Assembly: GCA_020637055.1 (NCBI GenBank)
Contig: JACJWR010000001.1
Coordinates: 124,001-188,000, forward strand
Source: Actinomycetota bacterium
GTDB lineage: Bacteria > Actinomycetota > Actinomycetes > S36-B12 > UBA10799
DNA: 64,000 bases
Direction of reading: 5' to 3'
Shown here piece after piece: positions 56,970-64,000 of this stretch; within the stretch, counting starts at the first letter, position 1; each line of letters starts with the position of its first letter. The notes beneath the pieces are model-generated. The model was not told where the DNA came from. It was given only the letters and a program-made list of their open reading frames with translations, and ran no database searches. The position numbers and the translations under genes are program-made.

Positions 56970-57086
56970 GTGACTCCTCGTCCGGTCGATGGGGCGCGAT
57001 GCCGGGGACGCGCCTGGGCAGTGCACCCGGCCCTACTGTGGCATAGGGTCGGCGGCCGTGTCGTGGCCGCGAGTGAGAATGGGCGC

Positions 57087-59309
57087 ATGCCCGACCGCGG
57101 ATCCACCGACGCACTTCCCGAACGGGTGACGCGTGGCGCGGTGCACCATCTGCACCTCCCGGCCCGCCCCGGGGACAGCGTGGATCTTCCGAAGTGGCTC
57201 GGCGCCGACGTCACCGACCGGCTGGCAAACGCCGGTATCGACACGCTGTACCTGCACCAGGCGGAGGCCCTCGAGTGGCTGCTGCAACACCGGCGGAACG
57301 TGGTGGTGGCCACCGGAACAGCGTCGGGCAAGTCGCTGGTCTACCAAGCCGCCGCCACCTGGCTCGCCGTGCAGGATCCAGCCGCCACCGTGCTGTACCT
57401 CTCACCGACCAAGGCCCTCGGCCACGATCAGGCGCGGGCCATGGGGTGGACGGGACTGCGGGTGGGAGTGCTCGACGGTGATGCGCCCCCGGATGAGCGG
57501 GAGTGGATAGCGGCGCACGCACAGGTGGTGGTGAGCAACCCCGACATGTTGAACTTCTCGGTGTTGCCCCGGCACGACCGCTGGCAACGCCTGCTCCGAC
57601 GACTCGCCCTCGTGGTGGTGGACGAGTGCCACACCTATCGGGGGGTGTTCGGCGCCCACGTCGCATTGATCCTGCGGCGGCTGCTGAGGCTGGCGCGGGC
57701 GGCCGGCGCGGATCCGCTGATAGTGGGGGCGTCGGCGACCACGGCCCGACCGGCCGACACCATGTCCGCGCTCGTCGGTGCGAGTGTGCAGCAGGTCAGC
57801 GAGGACGCATCGCCCCGGGGACCACTGCACGTGATTCTGCGTGACCCTGCCACCGAGGGGCATGGCTCCCGACGTGAAGTCGTCGAATTGACCGCCGCCC
57901 TGGTGCAGGCGCGGCGCCGGACGTTGACCTTCGTGCCCTCGCGGGCGGGTGCCGAGTCGGTTGCGGCCATGGCCCGTGAATCGACCCCACCCGAACTCGC
58001 CGGATCGATCCTGGCCTATCGGGCCGGTCTGCTGCCGGAGGAACGCCGCGGCATCGAAGGAGACCTGCGCGCGGGAACACTGTTGGCGGTGGCCACCACC
58101 AACGCCCTGGAACTGGGCGTCGACATCACCGGCCTCGATGCGGTCGTGTTGGCCGGCTGGCCCGGACGGCAGACATCCTTCTGGCAGCAGGTGGGACGCG
58201 CCGGGCGGGCCGGACAGGAGGCGCTGGCGGTGCTGGTGGCCGACGACGATCCGCTGGACCACTATCTGCTGCACCACCCGGAGGAGGTGATCGGTCCGGT
58301 GACCGAACGAACCGTCGTGGACCTGGCCAATCCCTTCGTGTTGCGCCACCAACTCGTGGCGGCAGCCGCCGAACTCCCGCTGACCGGATCCGACCTCGAG
58401 CAGTTCGACCCCGCTTCCGGCGACGTGGCCGAGGCGCTGGTGGCCGAAGGCACGCTGCGGAGGCGTCCACGTGGCTTGTTCTGGCCACACCCCGGCAGAC
58501 CGCCGGCGGTGGGCGACATCCGGGCGATCGGGGGCTCGGGCCTGCGAATCGTGGAGGCCGCGACGGGGAGGTTGCTGGGCACCGCCGAATCCGCCCGCGC
58601 CTGGTCGTCGCTGCATCCTGGTGCGGTCTACGTGCACCAGGGCGACTACTACTCGGTCACCGACCTCGACCTCGAGGCCGCGGTGGCGGTGGTGACACCC
58701 ACGGTTGACTCGGAGTTCACGATGGCGCTGAGCACCACCGAGGTGGACGTTGCGGCAGTGTCCGACGAGGTCGCCCTCGGATCGGGCCGCATCCGGGCCG
58801 GCGACGTCACGGTGACCAGCCAGGTCTACGCCTACCAACGCCGTCGGAACGGTACCGGTGAACTGCTCTCCACCCACGGCCTGGCCGCGCCGGCACAGAC
58901 CTTGACCACCGCTGGAGTGTGGTGGTCGTGGCCGGCCGAGGTGGTGGACGCCACCGGGATCGCCGATGTGGCCGGCGCGGCTCACGCTGCTGAGCATGCT
59001 GCGATCGGCCTCCTACCCCACTTCGCCGCCTGCGACCGCTGGGACATCGGCGGGCTGTCGACGGCATACCATCCGGCCACCGGCGAAGTGACCGTATTCG
59101 TCTACGACGGCTACCCCGGGGGTGTGGGCTATGCACAACGCGGCTACTCCCAAGCAGCCGAATGGCTGCGCTCGACGCGGGACGCCATCACCGGGTGCCC
59201 TTGCCTCGAAGGTTGCCCGCGTTGCGTGCAGAGCCCGAAGTGCGGAAACGGCAACAATCCGCTGGACAAGGACGGCGCCGCAACCTTGCTGCGTCAACTG
59301 GTCGGCTAG
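57087..59309 (+). CDS. DECH-box helicase (YprA/MrfA-like, secretion neighbourhood)
   Basis: A 740-residue superfamily 2 helicase. Walker A is GTASGKS (77-83), Walker B is DECH (179-182), motif III SATT, motif VI QQVGRAGRAGQ, and the C-terminal four-cysteine cluster CPCLEGCPRCVQSPKCGNGN is typical of MrfA-like repair helicases with an MZB zinc domain. This actinobacterial group is known as the helicase/secretion-neighbourhood DECH helicase because it always lies beside tad genes. A DNA-repair role (mitomycin-type lesions) is inferred from MrfA. ATG at 57087 is used; GTG at 57063 is an in-frame alternative. Confidence 0.92.
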   Translation: MPDRGSTDALPERVTRGAVHHLHLPARPGDSVDLPKWLGADVTDRLANAGIDTLYLHQAEALEWLLQHRRNVVVATGTASGKSLVYQAAATWLAVQDPAATVLYLSPTKALGHDQARAMGWTGLRVGVLDGDAPPDEREWIAAHAQVVVSNPDMLNFSVLPRHDRWQRLLRRLALVVVDECHTYRGVFGAHVALILRRLLRLARAAGADPLIVGASATTARPADTMSALVGASVQQVSEDASPRGPLHVILRDPATEGHGSRREVVELTAALVQARRRTLTFVPSRAGAESVAAMARESTPPELAGSILAYRAGLLPEERRGIEGDLRAGTLLAVATTNALELGVDITGLDAVVLAGWPGRQTSFWQQVGRAGRAGQEALAVLVADDDPLDHYLLHHPEEVIGPVTERTVVDLANPFVLRHQLVAAAAELPLTGSDLEQFDPASGDVAEALVAEGTLRRRPRGLFWPHPGRPPAVGDIRAIGGSGLRIVEAATGRLLGTAESARAWSSLHPGAVYVHQGDYYSVTDLDLEAAVAVVTPTVDSEFTMALSTTEVDVAAVSDEVALGSGRIRAGDVTVTSQVYAYQRRRNGTGELLSTHGLAAPAQTLTTAGVWWSWPAEVVDATGIADVAGAAHAAEHAAIGLLPHFAACDRWDIGGLSTAYHPATGEVTVFVYDGYPGGVGYAQRGYSQAAEWLRSTRDAITGCPCLEGCPRCVQSPKCGNGNNPLDKDGAATLLRQLVG

Positions 59310-59321
59310 CGCGGCACGCCG

Positions 59322-59723
59322 CTAGTCAACCGCCAGGCCGAGCGCTTCCGGTGGACCGGCGCGCGCCGTGGCGCGCAACACCGGCTGGTCGGATGACTCC
59401 GCGGGCGCCGGCGTGAGAAAGGGCGGTAGCGGGGGGCGCACGGCGACACTCACCTGCAGGTCGAGACCTCGGCGTTCGCAGTGCGAGACCTCGGCTCCCT
59501 GCAGCGCTGCGATTCGGCTCGCCTCCTGGCAGGCCGCAGCGTCACCGAACCACGCGCGCCTCGCCCCCGCCAGAGCCGCCAGATCGGCAGCCTGGGAGGC
59601 GCGCACCTGGGTGCTGATGAGAGCCCCGACCACAACCACCACCAGCATCAGGACGGCGAGTGCGAAGAAGACCACGAGGACCAGCACAGTGGCGGATCCA
59701 CGCGAACCCGACCACCTGCTCAC
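59322..59723 (-). CDS. TadE/TadG-like secretion-neighbourhood protein (Rv3654c-like)
   Basis: A 133-residue protein with one hydrophobic helix (residues 9-38) preceded by SRGSATVLVLVV, as in TadG-like pseudopilins, and a small extracytoplasmic domain with a Cys pair. It belongs to the short TadE-like proteins found next to the DECH helicase. Its stop lies 12 bases from that of the convergent helicase gene. It overlaps the upstream TadE gene by ATGA. Confidence 0.8.
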   Translation of the reverse strand: MSRWSGSRGSATVLVLVVFFALAVLMLVVVVVGALISTQVRASQAADLAALAGARRAWFGDAAACQEASRIAALQGAEVSHCERRGLDLQVSVAVRPPLPPFLTPAPAESSDQPVLRATARAGPPEALGLAVD

Positions 59724-60109
59724 GAAGGCTCCAGCGCGACACTCGCCGACCGCACGATCTCGTAGCCGGCTCCGAAGGGCAGCGGCACCATCACCCGCAC
59801 CGCCACCACCGCATCACGACCCCCTGATTCGACGCTCACCTCACCGCCCGGCAGGGAGGCAGCCACGTGTTCGATCGCAGCGGCGCCATCCTCACCCCGG
59901 GCGATCTCGCGGGCGACTGCCCGAGCGCCTTCCTGCGCCCGGGCGCCGACCAGAACGGCTTGCACTCCGGCGAGCAAAGGAAGCAGGGCGGCCACCAGTG
60001 CGACGATTGCGACGGCCAGTTCCGCCGTCACCTGACCTGACTGACCGGTGGTGCCGCCGGTCGAACGCCGACGGCACCACAGCAGCCAAGGTGCGAACCT
60101 CGTGCGCAA
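59720..60109 (-). CDS. tadE: TadE-family minor pilin
   Basis: A 129-residue TadE-like protein. After a basic N-terminus, GQSGQVTAELAVAIVALVAA forms the prepilin-like hydrophobic stretch with the conserved Glu five residues into the mature form, then a periplasmic-type domain with no cysteine. It is a probable minor pilin of a Flp/Tad-type pilus or secretion system, lying four bases after the Flp-like pilin gene. Confidence 0.82.
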   Translation of the reverse strand: MRTRFAPWLLWCRRRSTGGTTGQSGQVTAELAVAIVALVAALLPLLAGVQAVLVGARAQEGARAVAREIARGEDGAAAIEHVAASLPGGEVSVESGGRDAVVAVRVMVPLPFGAGYEIVRSASVALEPS

Positions 60110-60113
60110 CCGA

Positions 60114-60299
60114 CTACCCGAACAACCAGGTGAGCGCCTTCTGGATGATTGCGAAGAGCAACTCCTGCACCTCTGGGCTGGTGAGAAGTTTCACCAGGAT
60201 TCCGCCGAACCCAACCGCGGCGACCGTGCCGACCGCGTACTCGGCGGTGGACATTCCCTGCTCATCGACGTGGATCCGCCGCACGATGTCACCCGACAT
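60114..60299 (-). CDS. Flp-like pilin, DUF4244
   Basis: A 61-residue small pilin-like protein. The prepilin peptidase site is GMSTAEYAVG with Gly15, then Glu20 and Tyr21 at positions +5 and +6, as in Flp pilins; a hydrophobic helix follows to residue 36. The extra C-terminal helix (SPEVQELLFAIIQKALTWLFG) is typical of DUF4244. It is the likely major pilin of the Tad system. GAGGGGG precedes the ATG at 60299, giving the strongest ribosome binding site of this operon, as expected for an abundant subunit. Confidence 0.88.
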   Translation of the reverse strand: MSGDIVRRIHVDEQGMSTAEYAVGTVAAVGFGGILVKLLTSPEVQELLFAIIQKALTWLFG

Positions 60300-60435
60300 T
60301 GCCAATTTCCCCCTCACGCCCGGCCTCGGCCAGGCGGTTCTCCGCACGAGTGCGGGCGTCGGCCACTCCGACGCGACCACCACACTGCGTCGGCAACCCG
60401 GTCGAAGGAAGCACCCGCGGCGCATCTGTGGACGC

Positions 60436-61158
60436 TCAGAACAAATCGATCGATTCCGTCACCAACCCGGCGACAATGGGTACCACGCCGATCAACAGGA
60501 AAGCGGGGAGGAAGCAGAGTCCGAGCGGGCCGACCGCCTTCACCGCAACCGCCTGCGCCATCGCCTCGACCCGCGCGCGACGGATGTCTCGCAGTTCACC
60601 GGCGCACCAGGTGAGCGCATCGGCCATGGGAGCACCGGAATCGAGCGACCGGACGATGGCCCGGGCGATCGGAGCGGTCGCGTCGTGCTGCAGCAACTCC
60701 GACCACGCCCGGTTGGCGTTGGCTCCCAGCGCCAGCTGGCCCGCGGCCCGGGCAAGCACCTCGCTGGCCGGCGCCGAGACAGCCTGGGCCACTTGTACCG
60801 TGGCACGCTCCAAGCCCGCGCCGGACGCCACACACGCTCCGATCATGTCCGCCACATCGGCCGCCTGGGCGGCCAGCTGCTCCTCCCCCTCGTTCCGACC
60901 GCGATCACCGAGGTGACGAAGAACCCGGTGGGAACCGACGGCGACCACCACCGTCGCCACCGCCCCGAACCAACCACCGAGGAATACCCCGACGGCGAGA
61001 CCGACCACAACGCTGGCCAGGATTCGCACCGTGCCCGACTCCGCGATCCGATTCGGTTGTTGTTCCACGAGCGATGGCCCGCTCAGTCGACGGACCGGCG
61101 AGAACGGAAAGGCCAGCGCCACGGCAGCCGCCCAGAGCAGTGCCGCGAGCGCACTCAC
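60436..61158 (-). CDS. tadC: Tad pilus inner-membrane platform protein TadC
   Basis: A 240-residue type II secretion F-domain protein with helices at both ends (about 1-18, 45-75 and 212-240). The F-domain spans DVADMIGACVASGAGLERA to the middle. GTG at 61158 overlaps the tadB stop by four bases. TadB and TadC form the membrane platform for pilin assembly. Confidence 0.85.
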   Translation of the reverse strand: MSALAALLWAAAVALAFPFSPVRRLSGPSLVEQQPNRIAESGTVRILASVVVGLAVGVFLGGWFGAVATVVVAVGSHRVLRHLGDRGRNEGEEQLAAQAADVADMIGACVASGAGLERATVQVAQAVSAPASEVLARAAGQLALGANANRAWSELLQHDATAPIARAIVRSLDSGAPMADALTWCAGELRDIRRARVEAMAQAVAVKAVGPLGLCFLPAFLLIGVVPIVAGLVTESIDLF

Positions 61159-61850
61159 AGGTGCTTCTCCACGCCGCGAATCAGCCTGCGCACCCACCAC
61201 AAGCCAACTGCCTCCAAGGCGCCGCCGACAGCCAACACCACCCAGCCCGCCGGGGTGCCCAGCAACCAGGTGAGCGGAGATCCACCGAGGCCGCTGCCCA
61301 GCAGCAGTCCGACCGCGGGTAGCAGGGCCAGAACCCTCGCCGTCGCCTTCGGACCGGCCATCTGGGACGCCAGGTCACGTCGCATCCGCTCCTGCTGCAG
61401 GGCGGCCGCGCCGAGCCGCGCGGTGGCGTCGGACAGACCGGCGCCGGAACCCTCGGACACTTGCCAGACAGTTGCCACGGCGGAAAGCAGCGGCAGCCCG
61501 GCATGCTGGGCATCCGTGCGCAGGGCGGCGGCCACGTCTCCACCGATCCGCACCGCGCCCAGCGAATTGGCCATGAAGTCACGACCCGCCGCTGCTCGTT
61601 CCAGCGCCGCCTCCGGCGGGAGTCCGGTGGCCAACTCCGCCGACAGACTGAGTACGACATCGGCCGCTGCCCGGCGCCGGGCAGCCAACCGGGCTTGGGT
61701 GCGCCACGAGTTGCGGATGGTGCGGTAGATCCCGCGCGCCACCCGGGTGGGCATAGGTAGCCATTCGGGCGGCCGCAACCGCGGAGCGCTCGACACTCCC
61801 CACAGTGCCGCCGCCGTCAGCAGGAGGGCACCCGCAAGGCCCAACGTCAT
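61155..61850 (-). CDS. tadB: Tad pilus inner-membrane platform protein TadB
   Basis: A 231-residue F-domain protein. An N-terminal membrane helix (3-20), the cytoplasmic F-domain (LSLSAELATGLPPEAALERA) and two C-terminal helices. ATG at 61850 overlaps the tadA stop (ATGA). It is shorter than TadB of Gram-negatives, as usual in actinobacteria. Confidence 0.85.
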   Translation of the reverse strand: MTLGLAGALLLTAAALWGVSSAPRLRPPEWLPMPTRVARGIYRTIRNSWRTQARLAARRRAAADVVLSLSAELATGLPPEAALERAAAGRDFMANSLGAVRIGGDVAAALRTDAQHAGLPLLSAVATVWQVSEGSGAGLSDATARLGAAALQQERMRRDLASQMAGPKATARVLALLPAVGLLLGSGLGGSPLTWLLGTPAGWVVLAVGGALEAVGLWWVRRLIRGVEKHL

Positions 61851-63007
61851 GAGTCGGACCCCGCCAGGCGCGCCTTCAGCCTTCCCAATCCAGGACCGTG
61901 GACCACGGTCGCTTCGCCGAACCGCAACGCGGTGACCGAACGCACCAGATGGTCGTCCTGGGGGACCAACACACACACTTCACGAACCAGTCGGATCCCG
62001 TTGGCGGAACGATCGACGTGAATGACGGCATCGAGCCCTGCCGCGACTTGGGCATGCAGCGCCGCCCTTGGGAGACCGGCAGCCAGCGCGAGTGCCTCGA
62101 GCCTGGCCGGTACGTCGGTTGCCGAGTTCGCGTGCAAAGTACCGCAGCCCCCCTCGTGGCCGGTGTTCAACGCGGAGAGCAGTTCGACCACCTCGGCGCC
62201 GCGCACCTCACCGAGCACGAGACGATCGGGGCGCATTCGCAGCGCCTGACGCACCAGGTCACGCAGCGTGACCGCGCCGACGCCCTCGACGTTGGGCGGG
62301 CGGGACTCCAGCCGGACGACGTGCGGGTGATTCGGATCGAGTTCGGACGAATCCTCCACCACCAGCAAGCGATCGCGATCCGGAACCAGCGACAGCAAAG
62401 TTGCGAGCAGCGTGGTCTTGCCGGCACCCGTGCCGCCGCTGACGAGGAACGCCAATCGGCGGGCCACGATCTGCTCCAACCACCGGGCGCCCTCGTCCGG
62501 CATCATCCCGGCCGCGACGAGTTCGGGCAATGAGAAGCCGCGTTTGCGCGGTACCCGGATCGAGATGCAGGTTCCCCGCGGTGCGACCGGGGGGATCACG
62601 GCGTGCAACCTCGCTCCGTCCGGCAACCGGGCATCGACGTAGGGGGAGGCGTCATCCAGGCGACGGCCGGCCCGGGCAGCCAACCGCTGCGCGAGTCGGC
62701 GCACCGCCGTCTCATCGCCGAAACTCACCGAGGTGGCCTCAAGACCGCGACCACGATCCACCCACACCGAATCCGGGCCGTTCACCAGGACGTCGGACAC
62801 GAACTCGTCGGCCATCAACGCTTCCAACGGCCCGGCACCGGCCAACTCGGAACGGAGTTGGGCGACCAGCGCAATCAGTGATTCATCGCCCACGAGGAGG
62901 CCCTCCTCGCGCAACGCCTCGGCGACTTTGGCCGGTGATGGCTCTGCGCCCGACGCGATCAACCGCCCCCGGACACGCTCCACCAGGGCCGACTTCGAGC
63001 GGCTCAT
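61847..63007 (-). CDS. tadA: Tad/CpaF secretion ATPase (TadA)
   Basis: A 386-residue type II/IV secretion ATPase powering Flp pilus assembly. Walker A GGTGAGKTT is at 191-199, the Asp box is VVEDSSELDPNHPHVVRL, Walker B is RMRPDRLVLGEVRGAEVVEL (in part) and the His box is GCGTLHANSA. The N-terminal all-helical domain is shorter than in CpaF. It overlaps the tadZ stop by four bases. It belongs to the helicase/secretion-neighbourhood ATPase group. Confidence 0.93.
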   Translation of the reverse strand: MSRSKSALVERVRGRLIASGAEPSPAKVAEALREEGLLVGDESLIALVAQLRSELAGAGPLEALMADEFVSDVLVNGPDSVWVDRGRGLEATSVSFGDETAVRRLAQRLAARAGRRLDDASPYVDARLPDGARLHAVIPPVAPRGTCISIRVPRKRGFSLPELVAAGMMPDEGARWLEQIVARRLAFLVSGGTGAGKTTLLATLLSLVPDRDRLLVVEDSSELDPNHPHVVRLESRPPNVEGVGAVTLRDLVRQALRMRPDRLVLGEVRGAEVVELLSALNTGHEGGCGTLHANSATDVPARLEALALAAGLPRAALHAQVAAGLDAVIHVDRSANGIRLVREVCVLVPQDDHLVRSVTALRFGEATVVHGPGLGRLKARLAGSDS

Positions 63008-64000
63008 CCGGGTCCGACCTCGGCCCTGGCGTCGGCGAGCCTGAGCAAGATCGAGCGCGCCGCCGCGTGCAGGCCGGAACCGCGCTTCGAACCGGGCGGG
63101 AAGCCGTCCTCGACGAGTCGATCGAGGCTACGCTCGAACGGAACGAAGGTCAGTAGCGGGAGATCCAAGGCGGCCGCCACATCGTCGGCGGTCAGTCCGC
63201 CGGGACACGGACCGCGCACGACCAGACCGGCCGGCAGACCGGCCAACTCGGCGCGGGCGAGCAGCCTCTTGCCGGCGATGGCCGAGCGCACGTCCGCAGG
63301 GGACACCAGCACCACGAGGCTGCTGCGCGTCATCACTTCGGTGGCGAAGCCGAATGCCCGATCGGGGCCGACGCAGGACCAGCGCGGCAGATCCACCACA
63401 ACCACGTCACCGTCACGGGCGGCGGCGTCGACGACCGCTCCGGCAACCCCGGATGGCAGCGCGACACCGGCGTCGGCGGGTTCGTCTGTCCATCCCAGCA
63501 GCCTGACACCGGAGAGATTGGGCAGACCGCCGCGCAGGAGCCTCGGAGGAACTCGACCTTCAGTCTCCCCCAGCGAGTTCCAACCGACGCCGGACAGTTG
63601 ATCCACCCCAAGCAGCACCTGCGCCCCGCACCCCAACGGATCGAGATCGAGCAGGTAGCTGGCAAGGCCTTCCTCGGCCGCCACCCAGGCCATGGCAACC
63701 GCAAGCGTCGACGCCCCGGCACCTCCCCTGCTCCCCACCACGGCGACCACCGGGGCCAAAGAGTTCAGCCGACCGGTCGCCTCCGCCAAGGCCTCGGCCA
63801 GCCACGTTTCGCCCTCAGGCAGGTTCACCACGGCCGTGACGCCGACGGCAACTGCGTCTTGCCAGACGCGGTTCGGCACCGGTCCCGGCGCCAACAGCAC
63901 CGTGCGCGGCCGCCTCGGCAGTCCCAAGACCCGGACCCCGGTCGCCGCTTGTTCATCCACGAGCGCGAGGTCGGCTCCTTGCCACAGCGGCACTGCGGCC
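63004..64000 (-). CDS. tadZ: TadZ/CpaE-like ATPase (cut by window edge)
   Basis: At least 332 residues of a MinD/ParA-fold protein that localises Tad pilus assembly. The P-loop is VGSRGGAGASTLAVAMA (the deviant Walker A with Ala-Ser instead of Gly-Lys-Thr), and Walker A'/B segments are LLDLDPLGCGAQ and VVVVDLPRWS. The lysine of the canonical GKGGxGKT is replaced, so ATPase activity may be low. The true start lies beyond base 64000; the GTG at 63993 is internal to the receiver-like N-terminal domain (PLWQGADLALVDEQ). Confidence 0.87.
   Translation of the reverse strand, partial: AAVPLWQGADLALVDEQAATGVRVLGLPRRPRTVLLAPGPVPNRVWQDAVAVGVTAVVNLPEGETWLAEALAEATGRLNSLAPVVAVVGSRGGAGASTLAVAMAWVAAEEGLASYLLDLDPLGCGAQVLLGVDQLSGVGWNSLGETEGRVPPRLLRGGLPNLSGVRLLGWTDEPADAGVALPSGVAGAVVDAAARDGDVVVVDLPRWSCVGPDRAFGFATEVMTRSSLVVLVSPADVRSAIAGKRLLARAELAGLPAGLVVRGPCPGGLTADDVAAALDLPLLTFVPFERSLDRLVEDGFPPGSKRGSGLHAAARSILLRLADARAEVGPG

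Overview
The window is a 64 kb piece of high-GC chromosome from an actinobacterium (phylum Actinomycetota). Lsr2, ClpC, a BldG-type anti-anti-sigma factor beside a DECH-box helicase and Tad pilus genes, a class E sortase, the metalloprotease-TilS-Hpt-FtsH-Fol block and the PanC-NadB-NadC-CoaX block are all actinobacterial gene neighbourhoods. Start codons are GTG in a large share of genes, and four-base ATGA/GTGA overlaps between neighbours are very common. I see no transposase, integrase, phage gene, CRISPR array, tRNA or rRNA. The window looks like ordinary core chromosome, and no gene-free stretch exceeds about 250 bases.

Layout. 1-6034: a proline dehydrogenase (cut by the left edge) with its TetR regulator, then a Ppx/GppA phosphatase, a CtpE-type P-ATPase and a TIM-barrel isomerase in one overlapping operon, with a divergent cysteine-rich protein. 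6060-14072: genome maintenance and proteostasis (radA, mutY, clpC, lsr2) plus phosphoglucomutase. The disA gene usually found next to radA is not here. 14226-21895: a long minus-strand run of cofactor and amino-acid genes (argA, coaX, nadC, nadB, panC, a DUF2520 Rossmann protein) followed by two bPH2 membrane proteins. 21916-27988: an orphan NuoD-like protein, a PAS-PAS-GGDEF protein and an osmoprotectant ABC transporter split into two divergent transcripts. 28013-33853: folate synthesis (folE, folP, fused folB-folK), DUF3180, ftsH and hpt. 33949-38042: tilS, a zincin-like metalloprotease, dacB and ppa.

38163-47684: a gamma-glutamyltranspeptidase-like protein, trmB, then a cell-surface locus consisting of a low-molecular-weight tyrosine phosphatase, a BY-type tyrosine kinase with an eight-tyrosine Gly-Tyr tail, an LAQTG-anchored surface protein, a BNR-like membrane protein, a class E sortase and a small membrane protein, ending against a TAP-like hydrolase. 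47701-53581: holB, tmk and topA in one operon, then a methyltransferase. 53684-64000: a K+-independent proton pyrophosphatase, the bldG/anti-sigma pair, the DECH helicase, and the Tad/Flp secretion genes (tadZ, tadA, tadB, tadC, Flp-like pilin, two TadE-like proteins), with tadZ cut by the right edge.

Regulatory reading. At least thirteen genes have a TANNNT hexamer exactly six or seven bases before the start codon, usually without a ribosome binding site, which is the signature of leaderless transcription. Genes such as ppa, hpt, clpC, hppA, bldG and the LAQTG protein instead have clear Shine-Dalgarno sequences. The clearest hairpins are a perfect 46-base palindrome with a T-tract after hppA, a 17-bp stem after the LAQTG gene and a REP-like composite between mutY and clpC. 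The most interesting multi-gene unit is the phosphatase/kinase/sortase locus at 40390-45310.
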